From assembly GCA_037176885.1 (NCBI GenBank), contig JAWWNJ010000101.1, forward strand, positions 1 to 64,000: a stretch of DNA of 64,000 nucleotides, written 5' to 3'. The position numbers were made by a program, and so were the translations under genes. Below, piece after piece: positions 1 through 12,227 of this stretch; the stretch's first letter is position 1; each line of letters begins with the position of its first letter. The notes under the pieces were generated by a model, which had not been told where the DNA came from, ran no database searches, and worked only from the letters and a program-made list of their open reading frames with translations. The DNA comes from Favolaschia claudopus (lineage: Eukaryota > Basidiomycota > Agaricomycetes > Agaricales > Mycenaceae).

Positions 1-665
1 GATCTTGTATCAGCCTCTCCTCAAATCGCGACACTTAAGGGTCTTACCCAGGAACAACTCTCCGAAACCACCATCAACCTCGGCCACACCGAAATCTCAG
101 CAATTGGGACCGATGCACAGGGCGGAACGACCTACGTCGAAGTCGCTGAATACACCTCGCTCATCGCAATTCTCCCGAGCCTCACGTTGACTGTATTGAG
201 CACTCCAACCGCATTCACGGGTAAGTACCCTCCTCACTCCTCCACATAAAACGAGAAATACTTATGTTCATATACAACCTCTGCCAAAAAACAGAAACCT
301 TCGTCGAAGACGCCTCCCATTTCTCCGGCGCAATAGCGTTCTTCCCCGGAGGCATGCGTCCACAGACCGCTATTGAGGAATGTAACTTCGGTGCGGACAG
401 TCTGGGAACGTGTGCGCTCAGAATAGGAGATGCGACGGGACCGAATGGAGAGAGTGCTGTTGTGACTGAATCTGGAACGGTTGTTCCAATCACGACGCTG
501 ACGGCGCCTGGATTGCAGTCGACTAGCATAGCGCAAAGTCCATCGGGTTCAGGGCAGAGTGGCGTTAATGCTTCTCCTACGGCGAGTCGTGGTGAGATTG
601 GGGTAAGGACTCCGCAGCTCGGACGAATGGGAGGAGTGATTTTGTGTCTTGCGATGTTCCTGTGA
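1..665 (+). CDS. C-terminal part of a putative secreted GPI-anchored protein
   Basis: Two exons are visible: one running in from the window edge to 220 and one from 295 to the TGA at 663-665, joined by a 74-bp GTAAGT..CAG intron with matching phase. The spliced product ends in a Ser/Thr/Pro/Gly-rich stretch followed by a short hydrophobic tail (GGVILCLAMFL), the usual look of a GPI-attachment signal. Upstream are two cysteines (IEECNF and GTCALR) in a pattern I associate with basidiomycete cell-surface proteins. The N-terminus and signal peptide lie outside the window. The enzymatic role, if any, is unknown; cell-wall or plasma-membrane attachment is an inference from the tail. Confidence 0.6.
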
Positions 666-1289
666 TTCAGAGGTTTGTCGATAGATGCAGCGCGGGTGAT
701 GTGCGGCGGATTAAATTGGGACAGGTGGCGATAGTTTCGGGGAGCGAGAGACTCTTATCGTGATCGTGAAGCTATGTGTTCGAATGCAGCATGAAGTCGA
801 GGCGCAGGAAGATGAGACTTGGCGGTATTTATCCAGTAGATCGAGAGGTGTAGAGTAGATCGAGAGAGAAAATTCATCGCATTATTCTCAAATTACGAAA
901 GGATTTCGGGGTGTCGTGCAAGTGACAGTCCGAACGGGGAGATAAAAGTACAGGCGCCGTTGCAGGTCTTCCGGTTCCTTTGCTAGTGTCGTCCCGAGCT
1001 CCGAGTCATGTTGCCAAGTAGATGTCGTTGCGAAGCAGATTTATTTCAGCACAATATTCACTTGATTAGGCACAAGGAGAAAAACCCGTTCTACTCACCA
1101 AGGCTGAATCAGACGTTGTACGAATCACTGAGCCCGTCGACAGCGACGCCGAGCACGCTGCCTCCGAGATGGGTGGTTTGGTGCAGGAGTGCTGCACTGC
1201 CACATATTGATTCCATCACTCTCGGTTGTTCGCCGGCTGCCTCTCTTCCTCTCCCACCATCTCCTTTGCATCGTATTGGAGATTCAACT
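666..1289. other. Intergenic stretch, no gene seen
   Basis: I find no convincing coding exon between the stop of the GPI-like gene and the next start. The part from about 1,180 to 1,280 is pyrimidine-rich, which fits a fungal promoter or 5' leader for the gene starting at 1,290. Confidence 0.5.
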
Positions 1290-2212
1290 ATGGATTCTCC
1301 CTCAGACGATGACTCGACTGGCCCGCGGCTTGCATTCGAACTGGAGCGCATTATCTTCGAAGAGGCTGCGCGCTCATGCTTTCAGGACGTACCAACCCTC
1401 ATGCTTACGGCGTGGCGCGTGAAGCATTGGTGAGTTCATTTACAATACTTAACCAGCGAGTGATCTCCAGCTCAACTCTGTCAAGGGTTGAACCATTCCT
1501 TTACCGCGTTGTTTTGTCCACCAAGCGCAAGCACGAAACCAGCTCCTACGTGCCATTCAATATACTGCTGCAAAAGATAAGATGACGAGCGAAAATGTCG
1601 ACATCGTAGGGTTATCTGTGCGCTATATCTTCACAGAATCGCGCGGCCAAGATGTTGATGACCTGGTCACCGCTCTCCTCATTTGCCCCCGTCTTGTCGA
1701 TCTTTACATTCTTGGACTCCTTGGCGATGCCAATCCCGCGCTTCTTCCTGGGGCTCATGACCCTTCACAATCTCCAGCGTCTAACGATCGACCTTAAATC
1801 CGTGTTTGTCAACCAGGATATCGACTTTAAGTCCCCCGTTTTCCACCACCTCACGCATCTCGAATTGCTTGGGTGCGACTCAGATGACTATCCCGAAGCC
1901 TTAGCAGGGCTGGACGCGGTCCCCCACCTAACGCACATTGCGTTCAATCTGGTTGAGAAGTCGGCAATCGTGCACGATCTCATCCGAGGGTATACTCGCC
2001 TCCGGTGTATTATATTCATGGACATTGGCCAGTCGAATATTCGTCCGCATTCAGCTGATGATCGGTTTGTGGCTCTGCGTCAAACTCAATTCGTCGACGA
2101 TTGGCTGCGTGGTGCTACAACCGGGGAAGATTACTGGTCGCTTGCTGAGCGATTCATTGCTGCCAAGCGAGCAGGACAGTGGAGTGTACGTGGCATTCCC
2201 TTACGCGAATGA
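1290..2212 (+). pseudogene. 'ELERIIFE / AWRVK' family protein, frame-disturbed (paralog 1 of 3)
   Basis: Start ATG at 1,290. The first exon contains LAFELERIIFEEAA and LTAWRVKHW. The intron is 1,430-1,485, and the second exon opens with VEPFLYRVV. This N-terminal signature is common in agaricomycete genomes in proteins often annotated as F-box-like or hypothetical; the function is unknown. The rest reads as a leucine-rich protein (DDLVTALLICPRLVDLYI, then MTLHNLQRLTI, PHLTHIAFNL) ending in DWLRGATTGEDYWSLAERFI and a TGA at 2,210. The frame changes near 1,580 and again near 1,740, so it is either recently decayed, has an unseen intron, or carries sequencing indels. Related copies lie at 2,589-3,708 and 3,932-4,850. 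Confidence 0.55.
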
Positions 2213-2588
2213 TATTTGACACACAAAACGACTCCTAGGCTCCCACTACAGCATCACGGCTGACGAATTCTCGTGGCAATCGTGAAGGGTCAGGAAAACC
2301 CGTTCATCACGGTATAGGTGTGGATTTTGATTCCACTTTGCGCCACTGGATTGTGCCACATATTACCAAGTCAATGTGCGAAGTCCGTTCACATGCCTCT
2401 CACTCTGGTGCCCGCCGCAAACATCCGCTCTAGATCATATTTATCATTCCTCCGCTCTTACTCGATATTCCACCATCTCGGCCGCTATATTTCAATCTTT
2501 ACCTTCTCTCCGATTCTTTGATCTATGAGGCTACATTGTTCGAGGTTGGAATTGTGTGACGAGTTACAAGCACATACGAGGGTTGTTG
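2213..2588. other. Spacer between converging paralogs
   Basis: The 3' ends of paralog 1 (plus strand) and paralog 2 (minus strand) face each other here. I see no coding exon, repeat or transposon end in this stretch. Confidence 0.45.
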
Positions 2589-3708
2589 TTATTCCTCGTC
2601 CGAGCCGTCGGAAGAAACATAGGCTTTCGGAATCAGATTCCGCTGACTCAAAACCGGCCTCGAGGCGAAATAGGAATTCCCTAGAGACGGCTTTCTTAGC
2701 AGATGGGAGTGTGAGGAAGAAATTATACACGCACGGTCGATGACGTTGGCTCGTTTGCCCGCAATAAACTCCTCAGCTAACGTCCAATAATCCCGTCCTT
2801 CCGATGCACCGCGGAGCCAATCTTCGCGATGAGAGATCGGATAGACGTAGACAAAACCGTATATCCTCCATGTGGATTCGGATCCGCCCGCCAATCGGTT
2901 CAAAGAACACAAAGCATTCAAATCGCTTGTTCATGTAGAAGAGGTCGTGAACTTCGGGAATGCCTCCTTTCACATTGAAGGCCAAGTGCGTGAGCTGCGG
3001 CATCTGGTTTATGCCGGCAACAAATTTGCGATCCTGCGGCTCGTTCTCAACGTCAAAGTAGTCGTCAAGCAATTCGAGGTGGGTGACGCCACGCAGAAAG
3101 GGGGCATCGAAGTCGACGGCCTCAGGAAGAAATAACGAGCTGCTTGCTTGATCGTGAGCCGCTGAAGATATCGGAGTTCGTGCAGTATTTCATGCCCTTC
3201 GGCACGATGCAGGTATTCGCACCAAGAAACAAGTTGGTGACGCCGCTGCAAAAGTGCAGTGTAACGCTAAGCGCGAGATCTTCGGGAATGGGCGACAATT
3301 CCTCCGACTCGTTCGAATCCGTTGACTCATTGCTGTCTTCCCATTTTTCTTGATTGGAGAGAACAGGATTCCAAAAAACATATTGGACCGAAGCAACTTT
3401 CTCAACCAGGATGTCGATAGGAATGAAGCCGCCTTGCTCGGGAAATGCGACAATGCCATAGAGAAACGGTTCTACCTTGGAGATTGGAACCGGTTGAGAA
3501 ATAAAGAACAAACTACGGGGAACCAAAGGCCAGACGTACCACGTCTTCACTCGCCACGCTACCAGCATAAATGTCAATATTTCTTTGGAAAACATCGCGA
3601 AGCAGCGATTTCGAAGATTATGCGCTCCAGCTCCGGTGGGAAACGAGGTTGAGGTGGCAGGTGAGAGGAGGAGGTCAATGTTGACACGGTTTCGAGGCCG
3701 TCGCACAT
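2589..3708 (-). pseudogene. 'ELERIIFE / AWRVK' family protein, decayed (paralog 2 of 3)
   Basis: Reads on the minus strand from ATG at 3,708 (MCDGLETV). It has the family signature FPPELERIIFEIAASRCF, then after a frame change LVAWRVKTW and VEPFLYGIV. A GTACGT..CCAAG intron sits at the same place as in paralog 1, but one base short of keeping phase. Further down come an acidic Ser/Glu/Asp insert, a QMPQLTHLAFNVKGG segment and the family C-terminus DWLRGASEGRDYWTLAEEFIAGK. At least two frame changes make it look like a pseudogene. It is convergent with paralog 1 and divergent from paralog 3. The 3' end is uncertain because the reading frame runs on past the conserved C-terminus. Confidence 0.5.
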
Positions 3709-3931
3709 CGGAAGCACGGAGAATGCACTTCCTGCAATGGCCATGATGGAGGTGGAGGACAACACGAGGCACAAGAGTGACCGTTACGTCACACCGGCTC
3801 GGAGCTTCCCGACTAGCCGGTTTCGCTTTTGATTCCGCACCACCACCATCGATTCCAGGATACGGTGCTACCGTGAACGCAAGTCTTCAGTCAACGACTC
3901 GGGCCCTTTTCTACGCTTATCTCTTTGGAAA

Positions 3932-4850
3932 ATGTCCGGAGCTCCTGTATTTCCTCCTGAAATCGAGCGGGAAGTGTTTGAATGCGCAGCGCTCTCCCTT
4001 TGTGGCACTATTCCCAATCTTTTACTAGTGGCTCATCGTGTTCATCAGTGGTCTGCTATACTTTTTTTTTTACCAAGACAGACTTGCTGAACACCTGCCG
4101 ATTTCCGCAGGATCGGAGCCAATTCTGTATCGAATTGTTCGAATAAACACCGGTAACATCGATATGGTTCACAGTCTTTTCACCGCCATGTCTTCCAAAC
4201 CCCCTCAATTCTTTCAAAATTCCGTCGCCACCTTTCCTAGAGGACACTCACTCAACATCGACTGCGGCGCGCAACGAACTGTTATCACTTTGCACTGGAT
4301 TGACGACGTTCGGCTGTAGCAATTCCCTCGTCAATTCGTCACTCCTCCCGATCCTAGCGCAATCGAGGGTTGAAAAACTCTCCATCTCTCTCACGGACCT
4401 CTTCTATCCCAACCCAGTGGATCCCACTCACTCCGTTTTCTCTGCTCTCACTCATCTTGATCTCTTTGTGGGGCACGGTGAAGAGTCTATGCTTCCTGAT
4501 GTTTCACTGTTCCCCTCGCTCACGCATCTGTGTGTCGATACGAGGTGGCCCGTGATGCAGCACTGAAGGTGTTGGAAAGATGCCCACGGCTTCAGCTATT
4601 GCTCATCCAATGGCCGATTAACGACCAGGAATGGTACGTGTCCTCACAGGAGCCATGCGAATACGATGTCCGTTTCGTGATCGGCGTGTACGATAATTAT
4701 TGGGGTGAATGGGAAGCCGAAGCTAAAGGCCTGTCGAAGTTCTGGCGAGAAGCCGACGAGTTTGTATTGTGTAAACGGAGGGGGGAGATCCCGTGTACGC
4801 GAATGTGTTCCGCATGTGGTCTGCTGTTGTCACTTGAACGTATAATGTAG
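3932..4850 (+). pseudogene. 'FPPEIEREVFE' family protein, decayed (paralog 3 of 3)
   Basis: ATG at 3,932 gives MSGAPVFPPEIEREVFECAA and LLLVAHRVHQW, the same start as the other two paralogs. A donor at the W codon and an acceptor near 4,110 precede EPILYRIVRINTG, as in paralogs 1 and 2, but the junction is one base out of phase. Later parts read SALTHLDLFVGHGEES and FPSLTHLCVDTRW, then in another frame VLERCPRLQLLLIQWPIND and FWREADEFVLCKRRGE. Three frame changes suggest loss of function. Its promoter and first exon are duplicated, truncated, at 44,267-44,590. Confidence 0.5.
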
Positions 4851-5117
4851 TTTCTCTCCAAGTATACCGAGCAGCTCATGCATCATATTCCACATTTGGA
4901 GATCCAGAATTGCGTGCACGGAAAATTGAAGACTGAAGCAGATGGAAGTGATGTTCTCGCCGCGGTTCCCAGCTCAGTATTAATTTAACAGTGGCCTTGG
5001 CTGAGTGACTCAGCCAGCGGATGCAGAGTAGTGAAGAGCAGAACTATATTGATTTGAGATAAAGAATGATTGTAGCTCAACGCTTCAAGCGCTGAAAATT
5101 CAGCGGCCAAATAGTAA

Positions 5118-6751
5118 CTACTCTGAACTCGGTAAAGGAGGATTGACATCCACGGCAGAGATTTGGGGATATTTGTATGTGCCGTCCGTCAGAGAAAGCG
5201 TTGGTCCATAGAAGCGCAAGATGAAAAGGAATTGAGCACCATCTGTGGGCGTCGGTAGCCAACTGCAGCAAAGTTAAATCAGCGTCAAAAGTTCGGAGAT
5301 GCAGAGACGAAGCAAACGCACTTTGATTCCCAGTCAGATGCAACCTTCACGTCGGTACTCTGGAGCAACATATAAAACGATCGCGACTCCGCCTCGTCCC
5401 CCGCTTGCTCCGTTACCATAGACAGAAACCTCCGTCGGGGTACGTGAGATTTGCCCGATCCCCCAACGAATACCGATTCAGCGCATTCGGAACCAATACC
5501 CATCCCCATCATAAATCGTCAAACTCCAAAATCCCACCACATTCGGCTTCCCGAAGAACTCCACCATGTACGTTGTATTCGCGAAGAATTCCTGGGTGAC
5601 TGTGTATGCAGGGTAGATCGCTTGTGTCGAATTGAGTTGGAGGTACGCGACAAGGCCGATGAAGGCCCGGACGTCGTAGCGGGTGTGGAAGTCGCCGGAG
5701 AGGGAGGGAAGGGTTGTGGACCAGGTGCTGGGGGAGGACGAGCCGAGGGGGAGGAGGTTGGCTGGGTTCGAGGGAACCTGCTCGACGAGGTCAAGCGCGG
5801 CGGAATATGCACTTGCGAGATCGACGCCGGCGGGTTGGGTGTACGACTGAGAGTCGAAAGAAATGCCTGCCGCCTCAAGAGTCGCTGCAACGCGTTCAGA
5901 ATCTGATGCCTCTTCGGCTGGGTTGAATAAGGCGACACGGGATAGGAGCTGTAGGAGGGAGAGCGGGGGGTTGTTGACGTCGAGATTGTCGTTGAGTAGG
6001 GCGGATGTAAGCGGTGGGGCCCCAGAAGAAGGCTCGTTCAATGGGGTGAGATTGAATTGCGGTTGGATAACAGAGACGATGTGGTCGACGTCGCTGGCAT
6101 TGTATACTTCAATTCGAAGAAGGATGGCGCCGTACACAGTGGGCAACGAAACCGTCCCGGCGTATCCTTTGGCGTCGACTGGGGCGAGGTCGCACCCAGC
6201 ATCCGAGGGTCGATATTGTATGAGATATTGCCCGGCTGTGCTATCCGTCGCAGTGCCGATTGAACAAACATTGTTACCAAATCTTGGTTAAACAATATCA
6301 ACATCAACAAAAATAGGGAAAATAATCTCGAAGACACACAAATCGTAAACCGCAAAACGTAGAACCGTCCAGCCTCCCTCTCAGGCATCGTCACAACAAC
6401 ATCACCAGCCGAGAGATCTACCAATGCAGCGGAGTACAGCGTGTCGGTGTTGGGTAAAATGATGGTGCGGAAGCTTGCGTTTGCCAGAGTCGTTACGTGT
6501 GCGAAGGTATTGGTGGCGAAATCGTTGGAAGCGTTGACGACGAAGCCAGTATTGGCGAAATTGACGTAGGAGGTCAAAGGGAAGGCGTACTATGAAATTG
6601 AGGACGATCCGCCTCGAGTATGAGCGGAAACACTCACCACCAAGGCGTCGACTGTGGCATTTTGAGCTGAAGTCGTAGGCGCAGCTAGTGACACGGAGAA
6701 TGCGACTATGAGAGCGGCGAGTAGATGATGAAAAAGAAGAAGAAAATTCAT
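5118..6751 (-). pseudogene. Secreted DUF1254/DUF1214 protein with C-terminal frame breaks
   Basis: ATG at 6,751 starts a signal peptide (MNFLLLFHHLLAALIVAFS). Exon 1 is 6,638-6,751, exon 2 6,351-6,589, exon 3 from 6,282 downward, all with consistent phase. Exons 2-3 encode a DUF1254-like domain (TIILPNTDTLYSAALVDLS, RFYVLRF followed by GNNVCSIG, then PTVYGAILLRIEVYN). The C-terminal part is DUF1214-like (FFGKPNVVGFWSLTIYDGDG, LVPNALNRYSLGDRANLTYP, FYMLLQSTDVKVASDWES, LRFYGPTLSLTDGTY). A 59-bp intron around 5,265-5,325 is well supported. One base is missing near 5,487 and the frame changes again near 5,400-5,440, so the last quarter is not continuous. Bacterial relatives are described as outer-surface or periplasmic proteins; the fungal role is unknown. 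Stop at 5,118-5,120. Confidence 0.7.
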
Positions 6752-8114
6752 GCTTGAATTGGCAAAGTGTAGTGAATCAACTGCGTCGCAAACTAGACGA
6801 GTTGAAGTATTGAATCACTCCAACGGCGACATCGTGGGTATTCGCGCAAGACCGAAGGCGGATTTTGACGGCCATCGGATGTGAACCGCGTTTGAATTTG
6901 AATGAGGAGCGATGCGAATGCTGTTTAGGTCATGAGCAATGGTCCGACGGGATAACGTGCGATGGGTTACGAGAGAGATCCACCTGTTTTCCGTCATATC
7001 CAACCACAACTCAGAGGGCGCCGAAGCATCGCGAAGCCATGGAGAGAGTCAATACACTGTGGCGAAGAACGGTGGAGGTAACATTGCAGAACACAGGTAA
7101 AGGGTAGCTTTTTGATTGAGGCGAGTCAAAAACGTTCGACCGATTTGAGAAAACGAGAAACAGTTTACAGAGGGTAACAGTGGCAAAGCGAACTTTAATC
7201 CAGGCATATATTAGAGCAGCGAATACGGACGGACCCACTGAATGGCAATGAAAGTCCAGTTTGGGGTTTTCAAGATGTCGTTGATGCCGGAGACAACTCA
7301 CGAAGGCAGTGTGAGAGAAGAAGGTAGGCGAGCCTTTGCAAAGTGTATCTGTAGTCATCTTCGAGCCTGGGTCCCAAGATGCCCATTCGATGGTGGCGGT
7401 CTGAAGACAAGAGCGAAATCGGATCATCGGCGATTGTATACAGCCGGTGTGATGTGACTGTGACTTTTCACGCTTTTTGCTACCAAACCACCACCATTGA
7501 TTTGCGGCAGCGAGGCTAGCTTTGGAAATTGGCAGCCTCGGTCTTCTAACAAGCTCAATCTGAAGGAGTCTTACACCCGTGCCTCTGGTGGCTCCAGGCA
7601 ATCATGTTCCTGTGCGTCGGCCACTCACGCAAAATTGAAAATTAAAATGCGACTAGGCTTTCTTGAATCTTGCACTGAGATCTCCCGCCATGCTCGCGAA
7701 GTCTTAATTTGGATCATCTCTCCTTTCGACTTGCGGGGGCCATTCTTGGCACAAACTTCTCTAGTCTCGGGACGTTCTACCTCTCTGTGCGACCCCTTGT
7801 TATCCGAAGTTTTCTCTCCTGATCGACCATTCCTGATCCCTGCTTAAGAGACGCTTAAACGTTGCTTCAACGCGGTATTCCGTCTCTTAGTTATCAAAAC
7901 ATCGCCGTTTCTCGCTGGTTTCCAAATCCTGCTTCAAACAAGGTCGTGCTTCAAACAAGGTCGTGGCTAGACAGGTGCCAACCTTTTCATCTTGATGATC
8001 ATCCGCTGAGTCTTCCTTAGACTGTAGAGCGAAATCAAATCACCACGCTTCTACGCTGAGTGCCCGCGTCTGTTCACAGTGATTAGCTGAACTATGAAGC
8101 TTATTGTTCTCGCC
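6752..8114. other. Intergenic region outside the left palindrome arm
   Basis: No exon pattern or recognisable motif seen on either strand. The region ends where sequence shared with the right arm begins, at about 8,115 just before GTAATTTCGTTTGC. Confidence 0.4.
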
Positions 8115-8176
8115 AGTGAGTAATTTCGTTTGCGAATAATCTACATTGCATTTTTCCTTCTGATTAATATTCCCAT

Positions 8177-9675
8177 TCACCCTTTCAACACCCGTCTCAA
8201 CAAGCTCTTCGACGACGACGCATGATTCCTCTTCATCGGTACCCTCCAAACATCACCCTTTCCCTCATCAATATTAATCTTCGAAGCCATACCTTTCGAC
8301 GCCGGGGCAAGGGAAGTGCATGTGGTTCCACCTCGGCCATTCTGCCGAGCTTCTTCGCCTGCGGTATTAATTGCGATATAACCTTCCTGCAGAGTGGAAT
8401 ACATGTACAACCACCACGCAAGCACGGGGCGCACCGTATCGTTCCTCCCGCGCGATCCCGACTAAACGAGAAGCCCGTGCCGACGAGGCCCTGCGAGGAA
8501 CGTACACGGGATAGATTTAGAAGTCTTGTCGTCGTCGTCCGAGTCATCCGAATCCGCACTCGTAGTGATGGTGATGGTGATGGTTATATCCAGTTCGGCG
8601 CACCCCGCGGGGATGTCTTCGCAGTCGATGCGGGGGTAGGGGGAACTGTCCAGGATCAGTGAATGTGAATGTGGTGTGTATTTGTTATCGGGAGGAGGAT
8701 TGATGTCGTAGGTTGACCAGAATTCGTGGGAGAGAGGGTTTCTGGTGGTGTGAGACAAGTGCGGTAATCCTACATCAAGGTGAGTTAGATTTAATTTCGT
8801 TTATCCTACGGGAAACGCTTACCATGTCCACGGCAGGTCCCATGCCATTTTCCCTCCGGAGTGAATACGCACCAACCAGAGCAATACGCGCCGTGACTCC
8901 CGAACGACTCTCTCCGCGCGACTTTCTGCCAAAATTCGTGATTGTCGATGGCGTCAGGGTCGTCGACGCGGGAGAGGACGGGTATGAGGAGATGATACCA
9001 CGCGATAGCCTCCGCTCCGTATCCATCCTCCTTTTTTTTTAACTTCTCCAATCGCTGGAGGATTGACTCCCAATCGGCTCGTTCGCCTTCGAGCGTGACT
9101 TCAGAAGAATGTCATCTTGTACTCGAAGTGTTTCTTTGTGGTTGCGAGCATGAGGAGGGAGGTGATGGTGGTGTCTGTGGAGGTCGTGGTGGAGAATTTG
9201 GGCAGGATCCAGTCGCGTAGGTCGGCATCGAGGATATTCTGTTGTAGTTGTTCGCTGATGCAAGTGCAAAGGTTTCCACAATTCGGCGGCCAGCTCCCCA
9301 CGGAGAATTCCCGATCTCTCTTCCCTTCATCCGCCACGAAAATTGCTCGGCGTAACCGCTCCGCATTCGCATGCACATAGAAACTAAACTGCGAAACGAT
9401 CGCGATCCAAACATCGTCCGGGCGAATGACAAGCGCATGGTGAAAACTGTAAGCATTCATCACAGTATAAACAAACCCAAAATTCTGATTCGGCACGACT
9501 TTGAATAATAGCGTGTTTTTGGTGCCTGTGCGGCCGCCGATGGAATACTGCGCGATTTGCTGGACCTGTTCGTTGAATTGATCCGGGCATGATTTCTGGA
9601 GAATTGAGAGGCGGTGGCGGAGAGGACGGTTCGAGATTGTGCGAGGTGAGTAGCAGGGCGGAATGTGATGGGCAT
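8177..9675 (-). pseudogene. DUF4419 protein, left-arm copy, broken
   Basis: Mirror copy of the gene at 62,269. ATG at 9,675 (MPITFRPATHLAQSRT). One A is missing soon after (CAATTC against CAAATTC in the right arm), and a 13-base deletion follows the KMTFF segment near 9,105, so the frame is lost twice. The body is still easily read: IRPDDVWIAIVSQFSFYV, DLRDWILPKFSTTTSTDTT, MLATTKKHFEYKMTFF, then EFWSTYDINPPPDNKYTPH and RPVLAWWLY near the end. The left copy preserves an acidic stretch (ADSDDSDDDDKTSKS) and the PAGCAELDITIT segment that the right copy has lost. A TATA-like CATAAAA sits about 40 bp upstream of the start. DUF4419 has no established function that I know of. Confidence 0.75.
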
Positions 9676-10690
9676 GGGATAGGTTATGAAACGAGTGCGG
9701 CAAGCTGGGCTTTTATGCGACGAAGGGGTCTACACGTGTTGACGGCTAATGATTTTCTTTGTCTTCCCCGCGGCGGCGTCTCCAAGTCTTGTCTTGCTCG
9801 ACGGCTAGCCAAGTTTTGATATCTTGTGTCTCCAGTCATATGTATTCTAATTTCTATTCGCAGGGGATTCCTCTGAGCTCATATTTGAACAGTGATTGAA
9901 CATCGTTTCGGCTGTTCCCGGATCAGTGGTCAGCGAAGTCAAAGCACGTGTCAACATTGCCACGCCTTGTTTCTGACCACCATGCGCTCAGAACGCCTTT
10001 GCCGCCCAAAGCTTGCTGTTCGTTTCATCCTCAGTCATCCCACTCGAAGGTCAACCGACGCACTTATGTTCAACCTGCGCGGAGACCCTCAACTTGGCAA
10101 CAACTTGGCCTCGACTCCCCACTCTAAGTAATGATCAAGATATTCGGTGTCTCGGTGGATTTTCGGTTAGTATCCCGTCCTTCACGTTCACTGTCTCGCT
10201 ACCACACACGCTGGCACAAAGTCCGGTAAACAATGCCAATCAAGATTCGAGACTTCGCGTTGAGTTTCTACTACTAGTCCACAGCTCCGCGCAGCTCTTC
10301 GTCGTCAACGCATTTCTTCTGATCGTTAACACACAAAAAAAAACCAAGCAGACCAAAATAAATGTGCGATACCGACGGGCCGTCGGTGACGCGTTGCCTG
10401 GCTGCGGAAATCCCGGTCACTTTGACGGATATTCCGGTGGTGAACTTACGCCAACCTCAACTCGCCAACCGCGGATCTGCTTCTCTTTTACAGAGAAACA
10501 ACCTCCCAACCCTCCGTGCGCTACCTTCTGCGGCTCAATGGAGCTCAAAATCACAAATACATCTACGTTGCTGACACCGACGGCTTTCTCCAACCGTTTC
10601 CTACTCACGCATGTCGATCAGAACAGTTTCCGGTGTCCGCAGCCAACCCCTTATCGAACAGCCTTGGCCGGCTACCCGCGTGGACATAAG
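9676..10690. other. Intergenic DNA of the left arm
   Basis: Divergent promoter region between the DUF4419 copy (minus) and the RTA1-like copy (plus). Both arms share it with scattered differences. It contains an A-rich tract near 10,330-10,345 but no exon that I trust. Confidence 0.4.
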
Positions 10691-10700
10691 TATATAAAAG
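10691..10700 (+). promoter_or_regulatory. TATA box of the left RTA1-like gene
   Basis: TATATAAAAG lies 28 bp upstream of the ATG at 10,728 and is followed by a G run. The right arm has lost two bases here and reads AAATGATAAAAG, so the TATA core differs between copies. Confidence 0.55.
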
Positions 10701-10727
10701 GGGGCTCGCTGAATAACCCAACGCTCA

Positions 10728-12227
10728 ATGTTTTCCCCCCTTCTCTCCGTCCTCTTTTTCTCTACTTTCTTTCTTTCAGTCCTCGCCAAAGATGGTGACC
10801 AAGTCGAAGTGAGCAAGCACCCAATCGAATAGGGGTTTGGTTTGGGTTTGGTTGATAGATTAATGGCGGTTTTATAGTGCGTTGTTGGTGCCCGCTGTTG
10901 TGCCTGCCCTTGTGGGACTAGCACTTTATGCATTTTCTGGGATATTCCACTGGCTCCGTGCGTTTTGTTGGTATTCGGTCTTGCTTGGTGTTCTGACTTG
11001 TTCGCCATACGCAGAGTTATTCCGTATTGGCCAGCGGTTCATGCTTCCTTTGCCTATCGGCATGACCAGTGCGCTCACACCTCGCTGCTCTTCCTCTTCC
11101 TAATCTGATGCCCAAAAGCCATGGCCGCCGGGTTTGCCGTGCGCATATTGGTTCACTCATCACCTACTTCACTTGGCCTCAACATTGCCACCACGCTGGT
11201 GAGTGCTACGATTCACCTGCTCTCACTCCCTCGCTCATCCCTCATCCTCAACAGTTAATCCTTCTATCCGTGAGGCTCTTCATCCTCCTCGTCCCCCCCC
11301 CACCCATGCTCACCCCGCACCCTCCCCACAGCCCTGCCTCTCCTCGCCATCGACTACGTCATTCTCGGACGCCTCACATCCGTGTTCGGCCCTGAAGTCT
11401 CAAAGCAATGCATGTTGATCGCCCCCACCCGCATTGCGAAGATATTCGTCTGGAGCGACGTTGGGACGTTTTTGATTCAGGCTATTGGCGGGTCGATGAC
11501 TACGAGTAGTAATATCGACACGATACATCTTGGGAATAAGGTACTTTTTTCCTTTCGCCCAGATAGATTCATTGCTCATTCACTTGGGTATAGATCGTAC
11601 TCGTCGGTCTCGCTCTCCAACTTGTCTCGTTTGGACTGTTCACGACGCTTATAATTGTTTTCGGGTTCCGCGTGTACGTTCTTCTTCTTGGTTTTTCTCT
11701 CTTTTCTGTTTTCTCTTTGTATCTCAATCTCTCTCTCCCTCTCGATTCAGGAGATCGCGCTTCCCCCAAGTATGGAACGCGACCGGAAGCGAGGGGTTCT
11801 CGCCGTTTGCCTCCAGTGCCCTAGGCGATTGGCATATATTGTACTACACCCTCTGTCTCAGCTGTCTCGCCATTCTCGTCAGTTTTCAACTCCTTAACCC
11901 TCGCCATCGTATGATTCGATGCTGACCCTTCTCCCATTATCCAGATCAGATCCATTTACCGCTTGACCGAATTCATCCAAGGGTTCGATTATTGTTTTGA
12001 CTTTCTGATCGAAACTATCTGCTGAACCGACAATGCAGATATACGGGATACATCTCCCGCCACGAAGCCTTCTTCTCCTCTTCGACGCGCTGCCTTTGTG
12101 GATCGCTATGACGCTGTACTGCGTGGTGTGGCCGCCGCGGTTCTTGAAGGTCAATCGTGCGGAGGCGATGGGGATGTCGAAGGTCCCGCAGGAGAGTGAT
12201 GTGGATTTGGTTGAGAACCGGGTATAG
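10728..12227 (+). pseudogene. RTA1-like multi-pass membrane protein, left-arm copy, broken
   Basis: Mirror copy of 59,686-61,214. ATG at 10,728 begins a hydrophobic leader (MFSPLLSVLFFSTFFLSVLA). Later exons encode ALLVPAVVPALVGLALYAF, AAGFAVRILVHSSPTSLG, then GPEVSKQCMLIAPTRIAKIF, VWSDVGTFLIQAIGGSM and IYRLTEFIQG, the order and motifs of the RTA1 family (Rta1/Rsb1-like, linked in yeast to lipid movement and stress resistance). Compared with the right copy, the exon 1/2 junction is out of phase, a base is missing in the CACAC/CACCAC stretch near 11,080, and another in the last exon (TTCTCCTC against TTCTACCTC near 12,073). The stop is at 12,225-12,227. Probably non-functional. Confidence 0.75.

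Noticed and set aside
7011..7601. 196-codon minus-strand open frame outside the left arm
   Set aside because: No motif, no intron pattern and amino-acid content typical of translated non-coding DNA.
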